Assembly (NCBI GenBank): GCA_049792815.1
Contig: JBARBG010000150.1
Location: 1 to 27,010 of the forward strand
Origin: DAIDKA01 sp049792815
GTDB lineage: Bacteria > Pseudomonadota > Gammaproteobacteria > Steroidobacterales > Steroidobacteraceae
Direction: 5' to 3'
Length of the DNA stretch: 27,010 nucleotides
Shown here: positions 1-7,005 of the stretch, in pieces
Position numbering within the stretch: the first letter of the stretch is position 1
Layout: every line of letters begins with the position of its first letter
Translations under genes and position numbers: made by a program
The notes under the pieces: model-generated
What the model was told of the DNA's origin: nothing
What the model saw: only the letters and a program-made list of their open reading frames with translations
Database searches by the model: none

Positions 1-1
1 C

Positions 2-1153
2 GTGGCGATAGTGGCGCCGCCGGTGGCCGGCTCGAGCCCCGCGGCGCCGTCGGGCGAACTGTCGACCACCCGCGTCATCGTCGGCCGCAACGACACGCTG
101 GATCGGATCTTTCGGCGCCTGTCGCTGCGCCTCGCGGACCTGGCCTCGCTGCGCAACCTGCCCGGCGTGCGCCCGCATCTGGACACACTGCGGCCGGGCG
201 AGGCGCTGACGCTGACATCGAAGTCGGGAAACCTGATGGGCCTGGAGCGGCGCCTGAATGTCGATCAGACGCTGAAAGTCGACCGCTCGCAACAGGGCTT
301 CACGGCCAATGTGCTGCAGAATCCGCTGGCGACGCGCACCCGCACCATCAGCGGCACCATCGACTCCTCGCTGTTCGAAACGGTCGCCGGCGCCGGTGGC
401 CACGATCAGACGGCGCTCGGCCTCGCCGACATCTTCGGCTATGACATCGACTTCGTGCTCGACATCCAGCCTGGCGACAGCTTCGTGGTGACCTACACGG
501 AGGTCCTGCAGGACGGCAAGTATCTACAGGATGGTCCGGTGCTGGCGGCGCGCTTCGTCAACCAGGGCAAGGAGTATCTGGCGGTGCGCTATGTCGGCCC
601 CGCGGGCAACGCCGACTACTACTCCCCGCAGGGCCGCAGCCTGCACAAGGCCTTCCTGCGTGCGCCGCTGGAATTCACCCGCGTCAGCTCCCCGTTCAGC
701 CTGCACCGCCTGCACCCCATCCTGAACACCATCCGTGCCCACAAGGGCGTCGACTATGCCGCTCCGATCGGAACGCCGGTGCGCGCCGCCGGGGATGGCC
801 GGGTGCTGTACGCGGGACGCCGCGGCGGCTACGGCAATGTGGTGGAACTGGACCATTCCCGCGGCATCACCACGGTGTACGGTCATCTGTCGCGCTTCGC
901 CCGGGGACTGCACGCCGGCGAGCATGTCGCCCAGGGACAGGTCATCGCCTTCGTCGGCATGACTGGCCTTGCCACCGGACCGCATCTTCACTATGAATAC
1001 CGGGTCGATGGGGTATTCAAGAATCCCCAGACGGTCAAACTGCCCGAAGCGCTACCCATCGACGGACCCCAGCGCGCGGATTTTCTCGTCAAATCGGCGC
1101 CCCTGCTGGCCTCCCTGGACCCGCCCTCGGGGCCGAGCCTGGTGTCCCGCTAG
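2..1153 (+). CDS. M23 family peptidoglycan metallopeptidase, MepM-like (5' partial)
   Basis: Periplasmic zinc endopeptidase expected to cut peptidoglycan cross-links. The reading frame is open to the window edge, so the N-terminus (signal or membrane segment) is missing. Visible residues about 20-80 look like the LysM/OapA-type domain of MepM proteins (it has a GRNDTLDRIFRRL stretch and an LRPGEAL stretch). A middle domain follows, and the M23 (LytM) domain spans about 225-345. The zinc ligands and catalytic histidines are present: HKGVD (H247, D251), the YGHL histidine H295, and HLH (H328, H330), numbered on the visible fragment. All key residues are intact, so it should be active. It lies 69 bases upstream of ppk1 on the same strand. 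A bactofilin is encoded 4 kb away on the other strand; M23 enzymes are known bactofilin partners in other bacteria. The family call is firm; the precise cleavage specificity is not shown. Confidence 0.93.
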   Translation: MAIVAPPVAGSSPAAPSGELSTTRVIVGRNDTLDRIFRRLSLRLADLASLRNLPGVRPHLDTLRPGEALTLTSKSGNLMGLERRLNVDQTLKVDRSQQGFTANVLQNPLATRTRTISGTIDSSLFETVAGAGGHDQTALGLADIFGYDIDFVLDIQPGDSFVVTYTEVLQDGKYLQDGPVLAARFVNQGKEYLAVRYVGPAGNADYYSPQGRSLHKAFLRAPLEFTRVSSPFSLHRLHPILNTIRAHKGVDYAAPIGTPVRAAGDGRVLYAGRRGGYGNVVELDHSRGITTVYGHLSRFARGLHAGEHVAQGQVIAFVGMTGLATGPHLHYEYRVDGVFKNPQTVKLPEALPIDGPQRADFLVKSAPLLASLDPPSGPSLVSR

Positions 1154-1180
1154 CACCCACGCCGCCCATGGATTCATCAC

Positions 1181-1199
1181 CATGCTGCATCGCAGCATG
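1181..1199 (+). promoter_or_regulatory. Perfect inverted repeat in the leader of ppk1
   Basis: CATGCTGC and GCAGCATG are perfect complements separated by three bases (ATC), giving an 8-bp stem. It lies between the M23 stop codon and the GGGGG ribosome-binding stretch of ppk1 (1211-1215). No T-run follows, so it is a poor intrinsic terminator. An operator or an mRNA leader hairpin is possible. Confidence 0.45.
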
Positions 1200-1222
1200 T
1201 CCTTCATTCCGGGGGTGCCTTT

Positions 1223-3328
1223 GTGTATCGTGGCCCGGTGGACGCCCCCGATCTCAAGGCGCCAAGCTGCTACATCAACCGTGAACTGTCCTTTCTGGAG
1301 TTCAACCACCGGGTGCTGGCGCTGGCCTTCGACGACACTCAGCCGCTGCTCGAGCGGCTGAAGTTCCTGTGCATTTCCTCGGGCAACCTGGATGAGTTCT
1401 TCGAGATCCGGGTGGCGGGCCTGAAGCACCTGCAGGAACTGGGCAAGACCCAGCAGTCGCCCGATGCCATGTCGATTCCGGAGCAGCTGGATGGCATTCA
1501 TACCCGCGCGCAGAACCTGTGTGCCGAGCAGTACCGCTGCCTCAACGAGGTACTGCTGCCGAAGCTGTCCCAGGCCGGGGTGAGCCTGCAGGGCCACACG
1601 GGCTGGAGCCAGAAGACACGCCGCTGGCTGGAGAAGTATTTCGCGAATGAGATCGAGCCGGTATTGAGCCCGCTGGGCCTGGATCCGGCCCGCCCCTTCC
1701 CCCGCATCCAGAACAAGAGTCTGAACTTCATCGTGCACCTCGCGGGCAAGGATGCCTTCGGCCGTGACAGCGAGCTGGCCATCGTCCAGGCGCCGCGCTC
1801 GCTGCCGCGGGTGGTGTCGCTGCCGGATGACGCGCCCGGGCAGCCGCGCGGTTTCGTGCTGCTGACCAGCATCGTGCAGGCCTTCGTGCCCCGGCTGTTC
1901 CCCGGCATCGAGGTGAAGGGCTGCTACCAGTTTCGTGTCACCCGCAACAGCGACCTGTTCGTCGACGAGGAAGAAATCGACGACCTGCGCCGCGCCCTGG
2001 AGGGCGAGCTCGCCCACCGCCGCTACGGCGCTGCCGTCCGCCTGGAAACGGCGCGCGACTGCCCCAGGGACATGATCAATTTCCTGCTCCAGCAATTTGC
2101 GCTGGATGACGTGGACCTGTACCGGATGCCCGGACCGGTGAACCTGAACCGCCTGTCGGCGCTATATGACCTGGTGCAGCGGCCGGACCTCAAGTACCCG
2201 CCATTCACACCCGGGCTGCCGCGGCGCCTGGCCAGCACCACCGACCTGTACTCGGTGATACGCCACAAGGACCTGCTGCTGCATCACCCCTTCCAGAGCT
2301 TCACGCCGGTCATGGACTTTGTGCGCCAGGCGGCGCATGACCCGCAGGTGCTCGCCATCAAGCAGACCCTGTACCGCACCGGCCATGATTCGCCGGTGGT
2401 GGATGCGCTGGTGGCCGCGGCGCAGGCCGGCAAGGACGTGACAGTGATCGTCGAGCTGCGCGCCCGCTTCGATGAGGAAGCGAACATCGAATTGTCGAAC
2501 CGGCTGCAGGAGGCCGGGGCCCACGTCATGTACGGCGTGGTCGGCTTCAAGACCCATGCCAAGCTGACGATGATCGTGCGCCGCGAGCCCGAGGGCATCC
2601 GCCGTTACTGCCATCTGGGTACCGGCAACTACCACCCGCGCACCGCCCGGGGTTATACCGATTATGGCCTGTTCACCTGCGACCGCGACATCGGCCAGGA
2701 CGTGCACGAGATCTTCCTGCAGCTGACCAGTCTCACGCAGACGCCGAAGTTGAGCCGCCTGCTGCAGTCACCCTTCACCCTGCACACCGGCATGATCGAG
2801 CGCGTCGAGCGCGAAGCCGAGCACGCCCGCGCCGGACGGCCGGCGCGTGTCATCTGCAAGATGAACGCGCTGGTGGATCCGCAGACGATCGAAGCGTTGT
2901 ACCGCGCCTCGGGGGCCGGCGTGAAGGTGGACCTCATCGTGCGCGGCATCTGTGCGCTGCGCCCCGGCCTGCCGGGCGTCTCCGAGAACATCACCGTGCG
3001 CTCGGTGATCGGCCGCTTCCTGGAGCACTCGCGGGTGTTCCACTTCGAGAACGGCGGCGACCCGGAACTGTACTGCGCCAGCGCCGACTGGATGGAGCGC
3101 AATTTCTTCAGGCGGGTCGAGGTTGCCTTCCCGGTGCAGCGTGCCTCACAGCGCGAACGCATCTTGGGCCACCTGCGTCTGTATCTGGCGGACAATACCC
3201 AGGCCTGGCTGCTGCGTCCTGATGGCAGTTATGTGCGTGCGGAGACCGGGTCGGAGGCGCCGGTGTGTTCCCAGAAGCAGTTGCTGGAACAGTACGCCGC
3301 CGGACCCGGCAGCAGCGCCGGATCCTAG
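1223..3328 (+). CDS. ppk1: Polyphosphate kinase 1
   Basis: Reversibly polymerises the terminal phosphate of ATP into polyphosphate. At 701 residues it matches the usual PPK1 length of about 690. The N-terminal part carries the family motif YINRELSFLEFN and then SSGNLDEFFEIRV. The catalytic histidines are visible: H445 in KTHAKL, H464 in CHLGTGNYH (the phosphorylated histidine by analogy with E. coli H454) and H602 in FLEHSRVFHFENGGD. The C-terminal motif SADWMERN is also present. The GTG start at 1223 has a GGGGG ribosome-binding stretch 7 bases upstream; a second GTG at 1238 is an alternative. It converges on ppx: both stop codons lie in the same CTAG at 3325-3328, so there is no intergenic space for a terminator between kinase and exopolyphosphatase. 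Confidence 0.98.
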   Translation: MYRGPVDAPDLKAPSCYINRELSFLEFNHRVLALAFDDTQPLLERLKFLCISSGNLDEFFEIRVAGLKHLQELGKTQQSPDAMSIPEQLDGIHTRAQNLCAEQYRCLNEVLLPKLSQAGVSLQGHTGWSQKTRRWLEKYFANEIEPVLSPLGLDPARPFPRIQNKSLNFIVHLAGKDAFGRDSELAIVQAPRSLPRVVSLPDDAPGQPRGFVLLTSIVQAFVPRLFPGIEVKGCYQFRVTRNSDLFVDEEEIDDLRRALEGELAHRRYGAAVRLETARDCPRDMINFLLQQFALDDVDLYRMPGPVNLNRLSALYDLVQRPDLKYPPFTPGLPRRLASTTDLYSVIRHKDLLLHHPFQSFTPVMDFVRQAAHDPQVLAIKQTLYRTGHDSPVVDALVAAAQAGKDVTVIVELRARFDEEANIELSNRLQEAGAHVMYGVVGFKTHAKLTMIVRREPEGIRRYCHLGTGNYHPRTARGYTDYGLFTCDRDIGQDVHEIFLQLTSLTQTPKLSRLLQSPFTLHTGMIERVEREAEHARAGRPARVICKMNALVDPQTIEALYRASGAGVKVDLIVRGICALRPGLPGVSENITVRSVIGRFLEHSRVFHFENGGDPELYCASADWMERNFFRRVEVAFPVQRASQRERILGHLRLYLADNTQAWLLRPDGSYVRAETGSEAPVCSQKQLLEQYAAGPGSSAGS

Positions 3329-4908
3329 GCGCGCGAGGTGCTGAACACCCGCAACCGGAAACCATGCGGCTTGAGGTGGTCAATCTCCTGATGCAGATCC
3401 GCGGTGGTCAGCGGGTGTTCACGCAACCAGCGCGCGGGGAACTTCAGTTCGAGGCTGCGCGGCTTGGCGGTGAGCTGGATATCCGGCAGCGCCGCGGGGC
3501 TGCGGCCCCGATGCAGCAGCACCGCAAGTCGCAGCAGCACGATCAGGTACAACGCGCTGCGGTCCCAGGGAGGAACCAGCTCCTCCAGCCCTTCGAGGGT
3601 GAGCTTGCGGCGATGGCCGCCGATCAGCCGCGCCAGCAGCCGCTGCTCCTCGCGCGAGAAGCCTGGCATGTCAGCGTTCTCCGTCAGGTACGCGCCGTGG
3701 CGGTGATAGCCGTTGTGCGACACGTCCAGCCCCATCTCGTGCAGGCGTGAAGCCCATTTCAGCCCCAAATCCGCCAACGGATCGGTGAGTTTCCAGGACT
3801 CGCGGGTGGCCTCCAGGAATTCGATGGCCGTGGCTTCCACACGCTCAGCCTGCGCGAAGTCCACATGGTAGCGGCGCTGCATGGCCCGCACTGTGCGTTC
3901 GCGGGCGTCCTCGTCCGTGAGTCGCCCGACCATGTCGTACAGCAGGCCCTCGCGCATTGCACCGTCCGCGATGCGCAGTTCCTTGATCTCAAGGACGCTT
4001 AGGACTTCCATGAGGATCGCGAGGCCGCCCGGAAACACCGGCCGGCGGTCCTCGGTCAGGGTCGAAAACTTCAGCTCACGCACATGCCCGGCCTCACCGA
4101 TGTGCCGCAGCACCTTCTCCAGCCCCGCCACGGTGATGCCCTTGGCGGTCGGATCAAGCTCGCGGACCACATCGCCGATGGCACGGACGGTGCCGGAACT
4201 GCCATAGGAGGTCTGCCAGCCGCGGCGCCGGTAAGCCGCCTGGATGGGCTCAAGTTCGAGCCGCGCGGCGACGCGCGCGCTGTTCAGGCGCTTCGGCGAC
4301 AGCTTGCCGTCGCTGAAGAAGCGCTCGCTCAAGGACACGCAGCCCATGTGCAGGCTTTCAAGCTCCAATGGCTCGGTGCCCTCACCAATGATCAGTTCGG
4401 TGCTGCCCCCGCCGATGTCGCAGACCAGGCGCCGCCCGGGCTCGGTCGGCACGGTATGCGCCACACCGGAGTAAATGAGGCGCGCCTCCTCCATGCCGGA
4501 GATGATTTCAATCGGGTGACCCAGGGCCTCGCGCGCGCGCTCCAGGAAAGCCTGTTTGCGCCGCGCCCGGCGCAGGGCGTTGGTACCGACGACCCGCACG
4601 CTGTCGGCATGCATGTCGCGCAGCCGCTGCCCGAAGCGCTCCAGGCACCCCAGGGCGCGCGCGGCCACGTCCTTGTCGATGCGTCCGTTCTCCTCGACGC
4701 CCGCTCCCAGGCGCACCATTTCACGCAGCCGGTCCATGATGACGATCTGGCCGTGGATATAGCGGGCCACGACCATGTGGAAGCTGTTCGATCCCAGATC
4801 GACGGCTGCAAGGATGTCGGGAACCGGAATGGCGGCCATGCGCGATTGCGGCAGGGAAAGGAAGGTTGAGGTGACCGCAGCCTGTGCCAGTTGCGGTCGC
4901 GGCGCCAT
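3325..4908 (-). CDS. ppx: Exopolyphosphatase, Ppx/GppA family
   Basis: Removes phosphate from the ends of polyphosphate, opposing the neighbouring ppk1. The 527-residue product follows E. coli PPX closely. The ATPase-fold phosphate-binding loop is DLGSNSFHM (from D37), the catalytic glutamate lies in EARLIYSG (E141), and the second loop is DIGGGSTEL (from D164). A C-terminal HD-like half has LHEMGLDVSHNGYHRHGAY. The chosen ATG at 4908 overlaps the erpA stop codon by one base (TGATG), suggesting translational coupling; no good Shine-Dalgarno is visible there. A second ATG at 4839 (MAAIPVPDILAAVDLG) would give a start nearer the E. coli one. Length and motifs favour PPX over GppA, which is shorter. 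Its stop codon shares the CTAG with ppk1. Confidence 0.96.
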   Translation of the reverse strand: MAPRPQLAQAAVTSTFLSLPQSRMAAIPVPDILAAVDLGSNSFHMVVARYIHGQIVIMDRLREMVRLGAGVEENGRIDKDVAARALGCLERFGQRLRDMHADSVRVVGTNALRRARRKQAFLERAREALGHPIEIISGMEEARLIYSGVAHTVPTEPGRRLVCDIGGGSTELIIGEGTEPLELESLHMGCVSLSERFFSDGKLSPKRLNSARVAARLELEPIQAAYRRRGWQTSYGSSGTVRAIGDVVRELDPTAKGITVAGLEKVLRHIGEAGHVRELKFSTLTEDRRPVFPGGLAILMEVLSVLEIKELRIADGAMREGLLYDMVGRLTDEDARERTVRAMQRRYHVDFAQAERVEATAIEFLEATRESWKLTDPLADLGLKWASRLHEMGLDVSHNGYHRHGAYLTENADMPGFSREEQRLLARLIGGHRRKLTLEGLEELVPPWDRSALYLIVLLRLAVLLHRGRSPAALPDIQLTAKPRSLELKFPARWLREHPLTTADLHQEIDHLKPHGFRLRVFSTSRA

Positions 4909-5237
4909 CAGGCCGTGAACGAGGACCCGCACCCGCAGGTGGTGGTGGCGTTGGGATTGCGGATCACAAACTGCGCCCCATCCAGCCCTTCGCGGTAATC
5001 AATCTCGGCACCCATCAGGTACTGCACGCTCATCGGGTCAACCAGCAGCCGCACACCCTGGTTCTCGACGCAGATGTCGCCATCCTGGAGAGTCTCGTCG
5101 AACTCGAACCCGTACTGCAGTCCGGAGCAGCCGCCGCCCTGCACATACACCCGCAGCATCAGCTTCGGATTGGCCTCGGCACGGATCAGGTCGCCCACCT
5201 TGCGGGCCGCCGCGTCCGTAAAAACCAGCTCACTCAT
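4908..5237 (-). CDS. erpA: Iron-sulfur cluster insertion protein ErpA
   Basis: A-type carrier that passes Fe-S clusters to apoproteins in the cytoplasm. It is 109 residues long, with the three conserved cluster-ligand cysteines C37 (GGGCSGLQYGF) and C101/C103 (TTCGCGSSF). The motif GLQYGFEFDE and the early MSELVFTDAAA favour ErpA over IscA or SufA. The ATG at 5237 was chosen because AGGA lies about 9 bases upstream; an in-frame start at 5261 has weaker support. The last base of its stop codon region is shared with the ATG of ppx, so the two are probably co-translated. A sigma70-like promoter and a 16-base palindrome sit just upstream. Confidence 0.95.
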   Translation of the reverse strand: MSELVFTDAAARKVGDLIRAEANPKLMLRVYVQGGGCSGLQYGFEFDETLQDGDICVENQGVRLLVDPMSVQYLMGAEIDYREGLDGAQFVIRNPNATTTCGCGSSFTA

Positions 5238-5286
5238 CGGGATATTTCCTGCCGCTGCCACCGAGGGCAGATATGGGTACGCCGAC

Positions 5287-5314
5287 AGTGTATGCCAAGG
5301 TCACCCCGGGACAA
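5287..5314 (-). promoter_or_regulatory. Probable sigma70-type promoter for erpA-ppx
   Basis: Read on the - strand, TTGTCC (5309-5314) is followed after 16 bases by TACACT (5287-5292). Each hexamer matches the consensus at 4 of 6 positions. Transcription would begin near 5280, giving a leader of roughly 40 bases before the erpA ATG. This is a pattern match only. Confidence 0.4.
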
Positions 5315-5316
5315 AA

Positions 5317-5332
5317 TCTGTCATATGACAGA
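5317..5332. promoter_or_regulatory. 16-base perfect palindrome upstream of erpA
   Basis: TCTGTCATATGACAGA is perfectly self-complementary with no spacer. It abuts the proposed -35 hexamer of erpA, with its centre about 45 bases upstream of the inferred start of transcription, a usual place for an activator. It also lies just beyond the bactofilin stop codon. It contains two CTGTCAT units, which resemble PhoB half-sites, but inverted rather than in the direct repeat of a true Pho box. Confidence 0.5.
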
Positions 5333-5345
5333 CGTCTCGCAGCTC

Positions 5346-5717
5346 TCAGGTCTTCCCAGCCGGCTTGACCTGCATCAGGGTGCCCGTGATTTCAGCCCCG
5401 GCGGCCGATTCGATGATGCCGTACTGGACATTGCCGACCACCTTGGCACGCGGGCCCAGTGCCACCTTGCCCGTCGCGTAAACGTCGCCGCGGACCACGC
5501 CATTGACGACGACGTGAGTGGCCACCACCCCGCCCTCGATGACGCCGCTCGCGCTGACCGAAACCGTGGACTCCCCGGTGCCATAGGCGCTGACGCCGCC
5601 GAACACGTGGCCGTCGATATGCAGGCCGCCCGCGAAATCCACGTCGCCGTGAACCCGGGCGCTGGGCCCGATGAGGATATCGACGCGCGTCTGTGGGCGC
5701 GGGTCACGGTTGAACAT
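5346..5717 (-). CDS. Bactofilin (polymer-forming cytoskeletal protein)
   Basis: The 123-residue product is almost entirely the repetitive bactofilin (DUF583) beta-helix, with alternating small and valine/glycine residues (GPSARVHGDVDFAGGLHIDG, GVVRGDVYATGKVALGPRAK). The tails are short: an N-terminal MFNRDPRPQ and a C-terminal QVKPAGKT. Bactofilins polymerise without nucleotide and scaffold envelope enzymes, often M23 peptidases. The ATG at 5717 has GGAG about 5 bases upstream; longer in-frame starts lack family similarity. It overlaps the 3' end of the DUF6776-like gene by 14 bases in a different frame, which argues for co-translation. The short N-terminal tail has no membrane segment, so any membrane attachment probably comes through a partner. 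Confidence 0.93.
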   Translation of the reverse strand: MFNRDPRPQTRVDILIGPSARVHGDVDFAGGLHIDGHVFGGVSAYGTGESTVSVSASGVIEGGVVATHVVVNGVVRGDVYATGKVALGPRAKVVGNVQYGIIESAAGAEITGTLMQVKPAGKT

Positions 5718-6420
5718 CGAGTCTCCAGGGAAAATTCTGGGTGGCCACGGTGCCATTGCCGCGCCCGTCGCGCAGCGTGACCGCAATGCCGGCGGGTGCA
5801 AACCCATCCGGCAGAACGATCTGGAAATCCTCGGCCTGGTAGTAACGGAAGTTGACCTCACCCTTCGCTGGCCCGCCCAGGGCATCGACGAATGAGGTCG
5901 CGCCATTGAACATGCCGCTGACGCGCAGGCTCACATCTCCGCTCACGGTGGCATCGGGCTTGCCGGACTGCATCAGGGTGAGGTGGGCGACGAAGTGATT
6001 GGCAGCATCGCCGTTCGTGATGCGCAGCTGCTGAACCTGCAGCGAATTGCCGGTGGACGCCGGTGCGATGACGCCGCGATACACGGCGAGATCCTGGCGG
6101 TCCCGATCGATCTGCGCCTGCAGTTCGGCGATCTCCCGGCCGACTTCCTCGTGCTCACGCGTGCCGCCGGCCTGCAGGGTCTGCAGCTGCGCCACCTGCG
6201 CATGCAGCGTCTGGATCTGCGCCTTGAGACCGGCAATCACCTGCAGCAGTTCGTTGCGCTGCTGGCTGGCGCTGGCGCGATCGAAGCCCGCGCTGTAGCG
6301 ACCGAATTCAAACACCACATACAGGGCAAACAGGCCGATCAGCAGCGCCGCGGTTCGCACCAGCAGGGTGCGCAACGGCGTGTGGCGCCGGATGACGAAC
6401 TTGTCGGTGATTTCGGCCAT
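5704..6420 (-). CDS. DUF6776-like membrane protein with coiled coil
   Basis: A 238-residue protein of no known function. It has a short basic cytoplasmic tail, one membrane span at about residues 18-38 (LLVRTAALLIGLFALYVVF), then a Gln/Glu/Leu-rich coiled coil at about 50-115 (LLQVIAGLKAQIQTLHAQVA). A C-terminal beta-rich domain at about 120-238 is probably periplasmic. I recall this architecture, beside a bactofilin gene and erpA, from Pseudomonas-like genomes, where it is annotated DUF6776; that is memory, not a search. It begins 16 bases after rppH and overlaps the bactofilin start by 14 bases. The context suggests a membrane anchor or adaptor for the bactofilin. Confidence 0.88.
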   Translation of the reverse strand: MAEITDKFVIRRHTPLRTLLVRTAALLIGLFALYVVFEFGRYSAGFDRASASQQRNELLQVIAGLKAQIQTLHAQVAQLQTLQAGGTREHEEVGREIAELQAQIDRDRQDLAVYRGVIAPASTGNSLQVQQLRITNGDAANHFVAHLTLMQSGKPDATVSGDVSLRVSGMFNGATSFVDALGGPAKGEVNFRYYQAEDFQIVLPDGFAPAGIAVTLRDGRGNGTVATQNFPWRLDVQP

Positions 6421-6436
6421 GGGTGCGGGCCCGCGC

Positions 6437-6955
6437 CTATTCCTCCCACCAGGACGGCAGCGGCGGCGCGCCCTGCGGAAAAGCCAGGGTCGCGAGTTCC
6501 GTCAGCATCTGCACGTACACCGGGCGCTTGAAGAAAATCACCTCGCGCACCGGTTCCCACCACCCCGACCAGCGCCATTGGTCGAACTCCGGCTCGCTGG
6601 TGGCCGTGAAGGCGAATTTTGCGGCCTCATCGCGCAACCGCAGCAGGAACCAGCGCTGCTTCTGGCCAATGCACAGCGGCAGCTGGTCGCGGCGCACGTA
6701 GCGGGAAGGAAGCCGGTAGCGTACCCAGTCGTGGGTGGCCCCGAGCAGTTCAACGTCCCCAGAGGTCAAGCCGATCTCCTCGTGAAGTTCGCGGAACAGT
6801 GACTGTTCGGGCGCCTCGCCGGTCTGCATGCCGCCCTGCGGAAACTGCCAGCCGCCGCCCCGGGCCCTGCGACCCAGGAACACCGATCCGTCGCCGCGCA
6901 TCAGGACGATGCCCACGTTCGCGCGAAAGCCCTCAGTGTCGATGACGTCACTCAT
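6437..6955 (-). CDS. rppH: RNA pyrophosphohydrolase RppH (Nudix)
   Basis: Removes pyrophosphate from the 5' end of mRNA and so starts RNase E-dependent decay. The 172-residue product aligns along its length with E. coli RppH: start GFRANVGIVL, then WQFPQGG, and a full Nudix box at residues 41-63 (GG..GE...Q...REL.EEIGL). It also has the RppH-specific LPLCIGQKQRWFLLRL and FKRPVY segments. The ATG at 6955 gives the family start MSDVIDTEGFR; longer in-frame starts run into the divergent promoter region. It is the first gene of an rppH-DUF6776-bactofilin unit and is divergent from the ABC permease, with 50 bases between start codons. Confidence 0.96.
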   Translation of the reverse strand: MSDVIDTEGFRANVGIVLMRGDGSVFLGRRARGGGWQFPQGGMQTGEAPEQSLFRELHEEIGLTSGDVELLGATHDWVRYRLPSRYVRRDQLPLCIGQKQRWFLLRLRDEAAKFAFTATSEPEFDQWRWSGWWEPVREVIFFKRPVYVQMLTELATLAFPQGAPPLPSWWEE

Positions 6956-7005
6956 GCCGTTTGCCAGTGAAGTCTGCCACAATGACACGTCACAGAGGTC
7001 CTCTA

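Noticed and set aside
1052..2095. 347-residue open frame on the - strand opposite ppk1
   Set aside because: It lies antisense to a clear ppk1, has no family motif and typical high-GC shadow composition.
5317..5332. Pho box upstream of erpA
   Set aside because: The CTGTCAT units are inverted and adjacent, not direct repeats 11 bases apart as PhoB needs; kept only as an unassigned palindrome.
6956..7005. Cobalamin riboswitch before the BtuC-like gene
   Set aside because: Only 50 bases separate the divergent starts, far too short for the element, and no B12-box sequence is seen.
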